The notes: generated by a model not told the origin, from the sequence alone. Shown: positions 31,938 to 44,006, numbered from the stretch's first letter. The stretch: 64,000 bases of DNA from Cepaea nemoralis (GCA_014155875.1 JACEFZ010005542.1:303001-367000); one strand, 5' to 3'. A program made the numbers and translations.

Positions 31938-33261
31938 GTCATAACTCAACGTATGACATCACTCTACTTTTAATTTATGTCATGCCTCTTTCATATTTTA
32001 TAGGTAGTTAGTATGTACGGGACTGCATGTCAGTGACAGTACTTTGCAATAAACCACAAAATTAATTGGCTGTTTGTGAATTACTAGGCAATGTAAATTC
32101 AGTAGTGAGAGAGAAACGAGTAAGATAGTGATCTGCAAGTAATAAAGAAATAGAAAGTGAACACCAAGTGTGGAAGACAAAGAATGACATTGTTCAAGGT
32201 TAACAAGATGGCGACCATCGACGACAACAAAGTAAGCTCAGGTCTCAGCCTAACATCAGTTGATGAAGTATATGTTACATCTGTGTGCAGTTGCTAAGAA
32301 CACAACAAAGAACTTTAATTCCATAATCCAACTAGTGATTCAAGGAAACAGATTATGGCACCCAGCCACATAAATCATCAATCTAGAGCCGTGTTCATGT
32401 GCTTCACGCACTATAGTGCTCCAATGAACTAATCTCAGTGTTAGATTGAAGAACATTTTTCAGATCCAAGTTGCCAGTACCATGAGTAGTAAGGTATGTA
32501 CCATCAACACCACGTTGTGAGGATCACCGTTTTCAAGATTAAACTCCTACTGATTCCTAGTCAGCCCGAAATGCAGTGAAGCTGATCCATACCATCTTTT
32601 GAAGAATCCTGAAGTGGAGCCAAGCATCTGGACCAAGCCACCAAGGACACCGGAGCTGAATTTATACAGGTTAAGCTATTTTCACTTGATTTGTATATGT
32701 GTCCTGCTTAGTATTCCAGAGTCAACAGGCACCCTTCCATCAATATGTTTACTCACCCTCATCATTAGTGGGAGGTTGGGGGGCTCCTCTTGTGGTTATT
32801 TCATCATCACCCAAAACTACGTTCCGTTCGGTTAGAATTCGAAATTGACTTAGAATTTAAGTAAATTTTCGACTGCTAGCGAGAACTTTGTCCTGTTTGG
32901 TAACCTAGTCCATTATTTGATGTTCTTTAACGTCATTAATGTATCTATTGTGTGTGATTAATTTGTCCACAGGTGTTATGTCATTTAGCTAACACTTCTG
33001 ATAGGTGTTATTATTATCCAGTGTTGTTATCATTATTGTAGTACACCAGTATTACACCAAGGTCATCACAGTCAGCTTCGCCAGAGCATGATCAACAGCG
33101 ACACTGACTGAGAGAGATTATTGCTATTGAGAGTCTTTACCATTGTCATCACAGATATTATTATCAGAGGACACTGATACAGATAGTGTCTACAGTTGTT
33201 TTGCATTGTTTCGGCTACAGGTTATTGACACATATATAGTAGACAGGTACTCAACCACAAA
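31938..33261 (+). other. Internal leader of the LTR element
   Basis: This runs from the 5' LTR end to the gag-like frame. A primer-binding site would be expected right after 31,937 (gtcataactcaacg); I could not match it to a tRNA by eye. No large frame is open, and a decayed gag N-terminus may lie within it. Confidence 0.6.
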
Positions 33262-33738
33262 ATGTCTACATTAGTAGATTTTATAGTACTTGGTGAGAAA
33301 TTCTGTTTCACAGGCCTAGAACTTTTGACATGGGCAGAAAACAAACTCTTAGAATTTCGAAGTCAGATAAGAGAAGACAGGGCAGCAGCTAAAGAACTTA
33401 GAGAATCACAAGAAAGACAAAGAGATAAAGAACTAGCTCTAGAAAGACAAAAGCTAGATTTTGAAGTAAAAAGACTACAGTTTGAAATAGACAAGTTAAT
33501 TGTTGAAAAAGGGAAAATAACACTACCAGTAGCACAAATAAACAACAAAAAACCGGTAAAATGTTATCTTTGTCATAGCTTTGGACATGAAGCCAGAAAT
33601 TGTAGACTAAAACAAATAACTAAAGATGCTAAGAGAACATATGTGACGTCGAATAAGAAAGAAGAACAGGACCAAAAGACAAACAGAATAGGCATACTGA
33701 AAAACAAAAACACACCAAACAAAAACGACAGAGAATAG
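33262..33738 (+). pseudogene. gag: gag-like protein with CCHC zinc knuckle
   Basis: A 158-residue frame. Residues about 36-85 are charged and heptad-like (coiled coil). Residues 101-114 form a CCHC knuckle, Cys101, Cys104, His109 and Cys114, with spacing C-X2-C-X4-H-X4-C. A Lys-rich tail follows. Gag binds and packages the element RNA. The frame is short for a gypsy gag, and no capsid domain can be identified upstream, so the real gag may start earlier in a broken frame or be truncated. Confidence 0.7.
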
Positions 33739-34020
33739 CTTAGAAAGGTTAACCTCACTGGCAGCCACAAAGTAACGACACACGAGGTGAATACAGCAAA
33801 TATCCTGAACGAAAGTCTAAAAGTCTAAAAAGCATTTGTCAACGGCATACCCACCACATGCATAAGAGATACTGGAGCATCGATAGTGTGGGTTAACCAA
33901 AGATTTCATAGAAGAAAAGACTACACAGGAGAAAAAGTGAATTGTCGAACATTCGGTGGAACCCTTGAGAGATATGACATAGCATGAATCAAATTCGACA
34001 GCCCATACTATACTGGCAGA
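33739..34020 (+). pseudogene. Retropepsin-like protease region
   Basis: The active-site triplet region reads RDTGASIVW, with DTGA at 33,868-33,879, the typical Asp-Thr-Gly of retroviral aspartic proteases. The frame runs from FVNGIPTTC through VNCRTFGG and has a stop near 33,986. It would cut the polyprotein; the copy is broken. Confidence 0.7.
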
Positions 34021-34550
34021 GTGCGAGCAGCAGTGCTACCGAACCCATTCGCGGGGTTAATGATCTTCAACACACCACAGGTAAAAGAATGTACGCCAGA
34101 AGAAATCCAAGCATGGCAAATGAAAGACACTTTAACAAATGCCGTAACAAGAGCACAGAAAAAGAATGAGGAAAAGGAACATAATAATATTACTCTGCAA
34201 ACGACACCACCCGACAACGGACTGATCACAAACTCACAGACTAACGACTTGAGTGCACAACAGAAAAACGACATTTCACTACAAACATGCTTCCAACGAA
34301 TCAACCGACCATCTAAACGAGCGAAAGAAAGTAGATGGAAATTTAAATTAGAAAATAACATCCTCACTAGAGAGAACAAAAAAGGCCCAGTGCTCCTTTC
34401 ACAAACCGTGCTGCCGTCACAACATCGCAGCAATGCGCTGAAATTGGCGCACGACTCCCCATTTGCAGGACATATGGGGATGGCCAGGACAAGACAGAGA
34501 TTATTATCTCAATTCTACTGGCCAGGCTATTCAAAGGACGTGAAGAACCA
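34021..34550 (+). pseudogene. Integrase N-terminal region (zinc-binding start)
   Basis: After a variable stretch, the translation NNILTRENKKGPVLL leads to HDSPFAGHMGMARTRQRLLSQFYWPGY. These are the HH part of the integrase HHCC zinc finger and its usual W-P followers. The Cys pair is then in another frame, starting at 34,551, so a frameshift divides the finger. Confidence 0.8.
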
Positions 34551-35470
34551 TGTTCCTTCTTTGATCTATGCCAACAGACTACCCAAAAGGGTAGACACCC
34601 GAAAGCAAGAGTTCAAGAAACGGATCTGACTTCAAGACCGTTCGATAAAATAGCCGTCGACATTGTGGGGCCCCTCAACACGACAACGGACCGACGGAAC
34701 AGGTACATCCTAACTCTGATGGACCTGTGCACAAAATGGCAAGAAGCAATCCCACTAAAATCAATAACATCCAAAGCCATTGTAGAATCATTGCTTCTCA
34801 TTTTCAGTAGGATATGATTCCCATCATGGAATTTGTCAGACAGAGGTAGTCAGTTCATTTAAGAAGCAAATCAAAGTGCAATGGAAAAACTAGGGATAAA
34901 ACAGGCATTTAGTTCATCTTACCATCCTATGACCAACGGGGTCAATGAGAATTTTAATGGGGTACTTAAACGAACGTTAGCCAAAGTAACGGCAGATCGT
35001 CTAAAAGACTGGGACACAATGCTACCTGCAATCCTGTTTGCATACCGAGAGGTACCGCAAACAAGTACTGGCTTCTCCCCGTTTGAACTCGTGTACAAGG
35101 CAAACCCAAGAGGGCCATTGTTACTGTGGAACGAGCTACTCACAGGCAAAGTACACGACCACCCGAAAAGGGAGGCGTACGAGATGGTGACAAACCTACG
35201 GGAGAAACTGATAACTGCCTGCCAGATTGCAAAGAAAGCATTACACAATGCAGGACTAAAATACAGGCAGTACGATAATAGAAACGCCAAGACAATAGTC
35301 GTGAAAGAAGAAGACAAAGTCTTACTATTGCTCCCAGACCCCAGAGATTCACTCATCGTGTCATTGCAGGGTCCATTCCAAGTATTAAAGAAAATAACTG
35401 ATGTTCACTATCAAATAATTGTAGGAAATAGAAAGAAAATCTACCACATAAACATGTTAAAACCTTTCGT
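34551..35470 (+). pseudogene. Integrase: Cys pair, DD35E core and GPY/F module
   Basis: The frame from 34,551 has Cys (34,551) and Cys (34,569), then FDKIAVDIVGP carrying the first catalytic Asp. The second Asp is in LSDRGSQF near 34,842 and the Glu in NGVNENFNG, with 35 residues between them (DD35E). Stops TGA at 34,815 and TAA at 34,860 interrupt the core. Past it are TSTGFSPFELVY and the GPF module (SLQGPFQVLKKI) near 35,366, typical of gypsy integrases. It would insert cDNA into the genome. Confidence 0.9.
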
Positions 35471-36299
35471 AGACAGGGAACCAGACAACACATTGACAGA
35501 AAACCAAGTATCCCCCAGAGCAGCTGCAGTATGTTGGGTAATAAATGAGCAACAGGAAGACTCATTGACAGAAAAAATTCCAACACCAACAGTTAACAAC
35601 ACTGACAGCTGGAAATCAATACAGATAAATCCAAAGTTCCCAGACAAAGACAAACGACAGTTAAAACAATCACTGAAGAAATTTAACACCATTTTCTCAG
35701 ACAAACCTGGCAGAACCGATCTGGTTACGCACAAAATAACTTTGCTTTCGGATAGACCAGTAAAAGTGAAGCCGTACCCAATACCATTTCACTACCAAGA
35801 AAAGGTGATAGCTGAAATATCTGATCTGGACCAGTGTGGTATAATACAGAAATCCACCTCCAACTATTGCTCACCGTTAGTAATAGTCAAAAAGAAAGAC
35901 AGTAAATTAAGGATTTGCGTTGACTATAGGAAGATCAATGCACTCACCCTACTAGACGCAGAACCCATGCCGAACATTGACGACCTCATTGACGGCATGG
36001 CAAAATCAGTATTATTTTCCAAAATAGATTTAACGAAGGGTTATTGGCAAATCCCGATGGGAAAGGATTCAATGCATATAACTGCATTCGCCACACCCTT
36101 AGGCCTCTATGAATGGGCGTATATGCCTTTCAGTTTACAGAACGCCCCGAGCACATTCATGCGAATGATGCGCAACCTGTTGCCAAATATAAAAAACGTA
36201 ACAACCTATATGGATGACATTTGTATCCATACGGTAGACATCCGAGAACACACTGAGGTCCTAGAGCAGTATTTCAAAGGATACAAGACCATGGGATGA
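35471..36299 (+). pseudogene. Reverse transcriptase of the LTR element
   Basis: It follows the integrase in the same frame with no stop until 36,297. A linker (about 35,471-35,720) leads to VKVKPYPIPF, then PLVIVKKKDSKLRICVDYRKIN, FSKIDLTKGYWQIPM (motif A Asp) and FSLQNAPSTFMRMM. The catalytic box is YMDD at 36,207-36,218. Ty3/gypsy RTs have this layout. The stop at 36,297 cuts off the thumb. Confidence 0.9.
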
Positions 36300-37007
36300 A
36301 AGCAAAACTTTCTAAAATCGAAATAGGATATAAATAAATCCAGTTTCTAGGCCATAGAATTTCTAATGGATTCCAGAAAACAGACCCTAGCCTAGTCACA
36401 AAAAAATTTGCAAATCAAAGCTCCTACTACAAAGAAGGAAGTAAGGAGCGTACTAGGTCTGTTTAATTACTACCAGAAATTCATCCCAAACTTTGCAGAC
36501 ATGACTTTCACATTTTCAGAGCTGCTCAAGAAAGATGAACCTAACAAAATTAACTGGAATGACAAACATAACAAGATGCTAGAACAGATCAAAACACTGT
36601 TTAGTAAACAGCCCATTCTCAAACTACCAGACATTATGAAACAGTTTATACTACAGACAGATGCAAGCATACATGTAATTTCAGCAATATTCCTACAAAA
36701 CCATAACGGACAATTACACCCAATACTATATTACAGCAGAAAACTTACAGAGGCTCAAAAGAACTATTCCATCACAGAACTAGAAGCGTTAGCTCTAGTC
36801 AAAAGCGTTAAGAAGTTTTCCAAGTATTTATTAGGACAAAAATTTATTGTACTATCAGATAACAAACCATTGAAGGTATTTAAAGAAGGCCATCCCAAAA
36901 ATTCAAGAATCCACAGATGGTCCTTACTCCTACAAGATTATGATTTTGATATCTGCCACATTCCAGGCAAAGATAACAATCTGACAGACCTCTTCAGTAG
37001 ATTGTGA
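36300..37007 (+). pseudogene. RT thumb and RNase H of the LTR element
   Basis: After a gap of decayed frame (36,300-36,407), VRSVLGLFNYYQKFIPNFA continues the RT thumb. RNase H has LQTDASIHVISAIF (first Asp), SITELEALALV (Glu) and VLSDNKPLKVF (Asp), ending in HIPGKDNNLTDLFSRL. A stop follows and no integrase lies downstream, confirming the unusual domain order. Confidence 0.9.
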
Positions 37008-39347
37008 AAGGAAAAAATACACACAACAGATTGATAAATTTAAAACAAAACAACATATGTCACACAATCAGGTGCAAACCATTGTTCAGTAATGCACTTC
37101 AAGGATCTATGACAAAATGTCAGACCACTCACAAGATAACTTCAGTTATATTACATTCTAATTTTGTGATATGTAGATAGAAGATATATATATATTTTAG
37201 AGTAGAGATAATTTATAGAGATAGTTTAGTGTAGGTATAATTTTTTAACAGAATGAATGCGTAGTTATGATAGTAGTGGTTGAATGAACATACTGTGATA
37301 AGAACATCAAATGTCTGAATAATAACATTAACTACAGCTCTCATATAGAAGAGCTAAATTGATATGACATACTGTCCAACTGATGCCATCATGATAGTAT
37401 ATTATAATCAGATGGTAAATGGAGTTAAATTGATACTTTTACTTCATTCTGATGTTGATATCTATGAAATGTCATGCAAATATGTAAACCATTAATGTAA
37501 ATACCAAAGAAAAACATTGCAAATGTACATCACACCACCTGTAAATCACCTCAAAGCCAGGGTGCTTGCTGAATCAACTGAATTGCACTCTGAATTGCTA
37601 ATCAGGACACTGGCATGTCAATGGAAACACTTAAAATTAGTTACTACTATCTCTTGTATTAATACTTGTTGTATATACATATGTACATAGATACGTACAT
37701 GCCATTGTGTTATTATTCTCAGACAGTATTAGGATATCTGAAGGCGAATGGAGAGTAAGAATGCAGCTGCAGATAGAAGCCCTACGCCACTTGAACATAA
37801 GATGAGCACCATACAAGCCCATAGAACACCAGGCTAAGGACATGCCACTTTTGAATGGATACAAGGTTGATCGACAGCTCACAAGTATCCACCAAAGATT
37901 CTAGGTTCAACACAGGAATTTAGAACTATAACTGGTATCATTTTCATCATCATCAAAAATTTTTTGGGAAACTATTATTTCCTTTGATGGTTTTATTATC
38001 ATTTTATCATTTCATCCATCAACATTATGAGAATTAATGTATAGTTACATACGCGGTTATAGATGTCCACATATTTGAAGTTGTGTACTTATACTTCAAG
38101 TTATGATTTTAGGAGATCCACTACATATAGTATGAGAGACACATGAATGAGTCTACTACTTGAGATCTCTACAGCACAATGACTATATGTTGCAAACAGA
38201 GTAACTACAAGCCCAATAGTATGACACATAATGTGCAAACTGAGGCAAATGGTAAAGCAGAGAATGGTCATAAGTCCACAGAACTTATGAAACAACAAGT
38301 GAAAATGTAAATTTGAGAGAAACCAAACAGGTACAAATTTTCAGAAATGTTCTACACCAGAATATTTCAAACGAGAACAAACACGTTTTATATAGATGTT
38401 ATACTACTTTATTGCTTCAATGTACCGGGATGATAGATTGTAGAACATGTATACTCAGGATGGAATATATTTTCATTCATTATGATAAAACATGTATACA
38501 TGACATGGATACATTATTAGTAGGTATTGGTGTTATAGAACACTTATGCATTGCATGAATATGATGGTACAGTGAGGTAAATAAATCTCATTTGTAAATG
38601 TACAATTGGAAATGACAAAGGTATAAGTTGCATAGAGAAGTGGTATAGAACAAACAGAAAACCAGCATCGCCATAACATCCATGGGCAATGATAGCTGCC
38701 AGACAAAGAGAGATCAGGTAAACATACCCCAAAATAGAAATACCTATGTAAAGTACAGAAGAGATAAATACACTACAAGCATCACAGCAGCCCCAAGGTC
38801 AAACATAACTCATTAACGTCAAAGTCAAAGCAAGAGCAATCCATTGATACAAGAAGGGACAGTGAAAGCCATAGTCCATAATCACACACATATACCTTAC
38901 TCAGAGCCTGAGGTTTGAATTGAGTATGATGCTCATGTATAGTACATGATTGAGGAGCTGCTAGGGATGTTTGTTGAAACATTTGATCCTACGTCAGACT
39001 AGATCACATAACCTCTGAACTTGAAAATGAGGCTGTGACTACACGGAAGTCTAGGTGTAGACGGGTTACCATGTCCGCATAATATATTATTTTGTTGATG
39101 TTGTGATGTTGTTTATTGACGAAAACTTGTCACGAGTCTAAATGAATCATGGAAGAGATAAGCTCATATGTAATGACAACAGACGTATAGATAGGTGCGA
39201 ATATTGAGAGAGACCAAAGCGTGCGACCATGAGTCCACTAAAACAAACAATAGTGTGTACTTATCAAACTCATGTCGAGAAGTATAAGACTGAGTAAAGG
39301 TAGTAAAAATGTTTACAACATTTAAAAAAATGGGGGGGGGGGCATAT
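37008..39347 (+). other. Non-coding 3' region of the LTR element
   Basis: About 2.3 kb between RNase H and the 3' LTR. No env-like or other supported ORF is found; small frames have no visible signal peptide or domain. A polypurine run, aaaaaaatgggggggggg, lies at about 39,323-39,342, five bases before the LTR, and is a candidate polypurine tract for plus-strand priming. Confidence 0.6.
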
Positions 39348-40141
39348 TGCCATGAGAGGGATAAGAGAAACGTAAATTAAACTGATGTCACTAAGACATG
39401 AATTAAAAAACCCATCCTGACACCGGAGCATGAAAGGGGTGGAGTTATGTGGTCACGTGACGCGCCCTGGTCAAATCCGGAAAAAGGTTGCGATCAAGGC
39501 AGACTGAGCTGGAGCGTGAGCCAAGATGGTCAAGTTTGAGAAAGTTCTGCGTTTGAAAGCGTTTACGATGGTTGCAGCTATTGAAGTTGCAGACAACTGT
39601 GAAAGAGTGTTCGTGGTTAAGACATCTATGAGGGAAGAGGCAGTACACTGAAGTAACCGACTGCCGATGGCCCAGTACATGTTGACCGGCTGGGGCGAGA
39701 GAGCTGACCTCGTTTTGTAAACACTGTGAATGGCGGAGAGAGAAACACGCCGTGACACGTTGGTCACCTGTGTAATGTGAGTAACTAGAAACTATTATTA
39801 ACAGTTAGCAGTTAATTGTATATTCTGTAGTGTGCAACAACAACAAGGAATAAACGACGATTAGGGGTATCATGTATGCACTATTGCTAGACAGTAGGTG
39901 GGATGGTCATGCCCAGAACGCTGGAAGGCTAGATGCTGGCGGGGTATGATGGCGACCACGGTAAGGACTGTGATGCAATAAAGTGTTCGTGTACTCTGAG
40001 GACGCGTTATGGACTTGTGTTGTGTGCACGAAGGATTCGTACAGAGAGGAAGCGAGCCTGTTGTGATATTTCTAAAATCTTCTAAACCCTAGACGAGAAA
40101 CCAAGATGTCGGGCATGATGGGTGAGTTCCGGCTCTTGGCA
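39348..40141 (+). repeat. 3' LTR (794 bp)
   Basis: It starts tgccatgagagggat and ends cttggca. It lacks the LINE insert found in the 5' LTR. An AATAAA-like aataaacg (about 39,848) and atgcaataaagtg (about 39,972) are possible polyadenylation signals. Confidence 0.9.
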
Positions 40142-40195
40142 TCCACACGCAAAATTCAGTTCAATGCTACTAGAGTAGTGTGTATGGACTCTGGT
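40142..40195 (+). mobile_element. SINE-3 copy B, right part
   Basis: It begins with the right TSD tccac, then acgcaaaattcagttc, matching gcatgcaaaattcagtcc in copy A. At the microsatellite position it has only gtgtgtatgg. Confidence 0.75.
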
Positions 40196-40212
40196 ACCAT
40201 GAAATGTCTGGG

Positions 40213-40300
40213 TAGTAAAGGCGGCAGGTACGATATTGACCACATCACTGACTGATCGAGTGCTGATTGATTTATAAAAATATAGGGCTAGCACCTTGTA
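40213..40300. mobile_element. Half of the 19,047 foldback element
   Basis: taaaggcggcaggta, 'ttgaccacatcactgac' and 'aatatagggctagcacc' match the right arm of the foldback at 19,047-19,244. The opposite arm is absent. Confidence 0.6.
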
Positions 40301-40739
40301 AACAAACAACCTAAACGCGTGATAAGATGGCGTTTACTTTTATTGTTTAATGTGCTGTGGTAATAAGTATTGCGAGAATTTTTCATTTACGTTCTAATTT
40401 ATAATAACTATGGAAACATGTCTTATATTGTATAACTGGAAAAGTTGCTGTAGGGTAAGTATGGATTTCAAACACGATGTTCCAAAAAAAAAAAAAGATT
40501 TACGGAAGTCATGTCTGTTCAAGGAACGTATGTAAAGTGGACATTCAAGTGTATTTCCGAATACGAGGATTCTCAATATTGAATATGTTGGCTCCTTAAC
40601 CAACAACAATAGGACTGTTAAAAAACAAATTAGAGGCGGGCTGGCCATATCACTGCAAAGATTAAACAGAATTAAAAACCTATGGCATAACATCAGCAAA
40701 CAAGTTTAAATAAAGTTTGAGGATATGTATCTTTCCTGT

Positions 40740-41652
40740 GGCAAAATATGGATGTCAGTCATTGACAATTTCGCAATCACTAAAGAAGAAAATTGGAGCT
40801 TTTGAGGTCAAATAACACAGCAACGTTTTCTAGAATAGCGCGAACCAAGAAAAAGAAAAACATTGAGATTCAAAAGATCTGAAACATTGAGGAAAATTGG
40901 CTCATAAACAGTATCATTTCTAGGTCACTGAAATACTGACATACTGACCAATAAAAATATGTCAATTGAAACGAGGAAAAGAGTGTTGAGATGCTACATA
41001 GAACCTATACCTTTGTATGGATGTGAAGCGTGGACAATGAGCAGTCAAGCTGAAAACCAGCTGATGGCTGAGGAAATGTAGTTTCTGAGGAAAATGCAAA
41101 GAATACAATGGACAGACAGAAAAACCAACGAACAAGTCTTTCAGGAGACAAATGAAGATTGTAAACTGATTAGAGTCGTAGACGTAGACAGTCAAACATT
41201 TTTGGGCATGTTATGAGAAGAAATGAATTGGAGAACTTGATGACAACTGGCAAGATCGAAGGGAACAGACCAAGGGGAAGACCGAGAAGTAAATACCTGG
41301 ATGGCTTAGCCACGTTGCATGGTCGAGACAGGAACATGGAGCTGATCCACGACTCTGGTGATCAAGTTAGATGACAAAACATGATCACCCACGCTTATCG
41401 GCATGGCACATGATGGATGGATGGATGGATGTAAATACTTTGTCCATATTAAACATCACAGTGGCTTGGAGTAAACAGTGATATCAGGCATGGTTCCTGG
41501 TAGAAGAGCAGAGGTCAGCTAGCTTGAAGATGGACACAGAGAATTCCAGACACCTTCAACATGAGGGTGAGCTAGGCAGGAGAGATGGCCAGAGATCGAG
41601 TGGCTATTCAACGGACTGTGTTGAGAATGACATTCTGCAAAGGACCTACCAC

Positions 41653-41655
<3 letters not shown>
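40740..41655 (+). mobile_element. RTE-2: LINE 3' end, split by an RTE-1 fragment
   Basis: The left part ends in SLKY near 40,937 and the right part resumes at 41,440 with FVHIKHHSGLE. The same sequence is uninterrupted at 57,590-57,860 (LWLY..., 'cctcacagtggcttggaaag'). The 3' end reads 'ttctgcaaaggacctaccac', directly followed by (GA)n. Old and frame-broken. Confidence 0.7.
40938..41432 (+). mobile_element. RTE-1 fragment inserted in RTE-2
   Basis: It matches 14,790-15,260 of the reference (KNI-type start, LLYGCE-like at 41,015, FLRKMQRIQWTDRK, LENLMTTGKIEGN). It ends catggcacat plus (GATG)n. TSD aaatact is at 40,931-40,937 and 41,433-41,439. 5'-truncated; a stop occurs at the position of MWF. 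Confidence 0.8.

Positions 41656-41746
<91 letters not shown>
41656..41746. repeat. (GA)n microsatellite following the RTE-2 3' end
   Basis: About 90 bp of pure GA, starting directly after catga at the RTE-2 3' terminus. The parallel copy at 57,861 has the same arrangement. Confidence 0.95.
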
Positions 41747-41748
<2 letters not shown>

Positions 41749-43040
41749 CATATTTTTTATCATTGACCCATTATTGGTGTATAGGCCCTTAACCAAATCA
41801 CCATATGCCATCATATCCTTAGCTATCCCATGCGACTCCGATCATGTCCTCTCGACAAATTATTTATTTCTGTCTTTATTTGTGTTAAGTCGTGCTCTAT
41901 TTCTTCTGCCCCGAAAATTCCAAACAAAGACCATTCTTGTTATACCGTTAGCTTTTTTGTAAAGGTGTGTTCTATCCAATACCAGCGTTTTCCCCTCACA
42001 TATTGATTCACTGGGATTTGTTTGAGCCCCACTTTGATGAAGCGGTCGTAGCATCTTAGTCCTTTTATTCTGCACAGACACGAATGAATGAATAGGTGTA
42101 GTTTATTAGTAACTATGTTAATCTGTCTACGTGTTTCTAATACAATACAGCAAATACGGATATACTGACTGACTTGACTGACTGGCACCTTGCTGTCTTG
42201 ACAGACTATAGTTTGTTACATTGTACTTAAAAAAAGGCACAACAATACCTCTCCATAGCACAAATCCTGGACTGAATTGTAGAGACCACGTGTTTCCCAT
42301 GCAGCATGATCCCTCTTTAGGCCTGCATATCTTACTCTAGAGGAAAGGTCTAGAACAAGACAAGCTGCAAAAGCTGCCGGATCAGCAAAGCAATTCTCTA
42401 ATTGTTCGCCTGTCGGAGCTTCGATCCTAGGCCAGTTGCCAACCAAGGCTTATGACCTGGTCTAATATAAGTGTGGTACTAAATGTAATTTCCTTCGAAT
42501 TTCATTTCTAGTTCTAGTGCTATGATAGACCCTCTTGCCCGTTGAGCTGTTATATTAATATCTGAACCGGTTCTTCTACCTGTGTCTATATTGCCACCTG
42601 AATATAGGTGTGATTTCACCCCGTGAAGTGGGGTTTTCCATTGGATATCGGGTTATCATTTGCTTGATTTGATCACCATATCTTTGTCTTGTCTATCCCC
42701 CATGCATATTTAGACATCGTCGTTGTGATATCCCGTCAGATGTGTTTAGTTAATCTTGCGTCGACTTCGTATGTGAGACAGGTGGGCGTCGCATAGGCAT
42801 AACGTCAAATCATGCCAGATACGCAAAGGAAACACAGCTGTATAAAAAAAAGATATAGCGAAACAAATGAGAAATTAAGAACAAGTGTAGGGATACCACT
42901 GATTACAGTCTTTATGTAAAAAACAAACAATCAAAAACCAAAAATATTAATTAATGGTTGGGGCATTACATTACAATGGCACAAGATCAATCAACCGTTA
43001 CAGCGCTGCAAACATGAACATTGGGATACAAGGCGAGAGA
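41747..43040. other. Unassigned stretch
   Basis: About 1.3 kb. Sequence around 42,290-42,440 contains 'tgttcgcctgtcggagc' and 'agcttcgatcctaggcc', which may be a decayed reverse tRNA-like head. Nothing else could be assigned. Confidence 0.4.
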
Positions 43041-43047
43041 GGACACA

Positions 43048-43048
<1 letters not shown>

Positions 43049-43130
<82 letters not shown>

Positions 43131-43175
43131 CACACACACACACAGACACACACACACACACATACACACATACAT
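43049..43175. repeat. (ACAG)n then (AC)n microsatellite
   Basis: About 80 bp of ACAG tetranucleotide with one ataga interruption (43,095), then about 45 bp of AC/ATAC. The Cys/Leu/Ser and Asp/Arg/Gln frames are artefacts. Confidence 0.95.
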
Positions 43176-43925
43176 ACATAGAGCCATTTGATGTACAACA
43201 CTTTGCAATGAAGTCGACTTAATTGAACTTAATCCCTTTAAATCCATGATATCCAATGCCATCTTAGCATTTTGCTCACCCATCACAATTTTGATACTGT
43301 TATATCTATAATTATCTATATTGCTTTGCAGTTTCATATAAACTTTGTTTTTAACTGATTCCCTCTCATTATTTGTTGGTGCGCAAACACTGTTCACGAT
43401 CATATTTATTTTCCTTTTGAGGTTCTAAAAGTTGCAGTTCTTATTTTAGTATCCGTTGTTTCCCACTTATTATTGCGTTCTTTACCTCTTTATGTAACAT
43501 TAAGGCCACTCCTCCACTGTGAAAAAAACGCCAAAAGGTGTGTGTGTGGGGGGGGGGGGGGGGGTGAGGGGGGAATTTACTTGGTAAGGCCTGAGAACAG
43601 CACTGTTTCACATGTGCTTAAAAGATTTGGGCATGCTCTGTTCCATGTTGTTTCACATAATCGCATAAAGCTAAACCTGTTATATGTCATTACTTCCATC
43701 TTTTGTGCTGTATTTCCCATTTCATACATAGTTTACATCAAACCAATAATGAACCATTTCTGTTTTCATTTATTTATTTCACTGTGACTCAAAATATACC
43801 AGAATCATCTTGTAAACACACAACAGATCAGTTACTGCATCAGCAACTGTGATACTACGCGGGAAGCTGGAAATAAATTGTGTAAAGTTAAGATGAATAT
43901 TTCACGTCTTGTGCCTACTAGATAT
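43176..43925. other. Unassigned stretch with a 20-bp G run
   Basis: A G run of about 20 bases lies at 43,549-43,564, followed by gaggggggaat. The rest has no supported assignment. Confidence 0.45.
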
Positions 43926-43929
43926 ATGG

Positions 43930-44005
<76 letters not shown>

Positions 44006-44006
44006 T

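Larger units (their letters stand above)
30961..40141 (+). mobile_element. Gmr1-type Ty3/gypsy LTR retrotransposon, about 9.2 kb, inactive
   Basis: Two LTRs bracket gag (zinc knuckle), protease, integrase, reverse transcriptase and RNase H, in that order. Ty3/gypsy elements normally place integrase last; the Gmr1 group, first described from cod, has the copia-like order seen here. RT, RNase H and the GPY/F module in the integrase tail are gypsy-like in sequence. A 1.3 kb leader precedes gag, and 2.3 kb without a supported ORF lies between RNase H and the 3' LTR. Stops and frameshifts break pol. The 5-bp TSD tccac proves a discrete insertion. Confidence 0.9.

Noticed and set aside
37008..39347. 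Envelope gene in the LTR element
   Set aside because: No frame with signal peptide, transmembrane segment or adequate length; only short unrelated frames are open.
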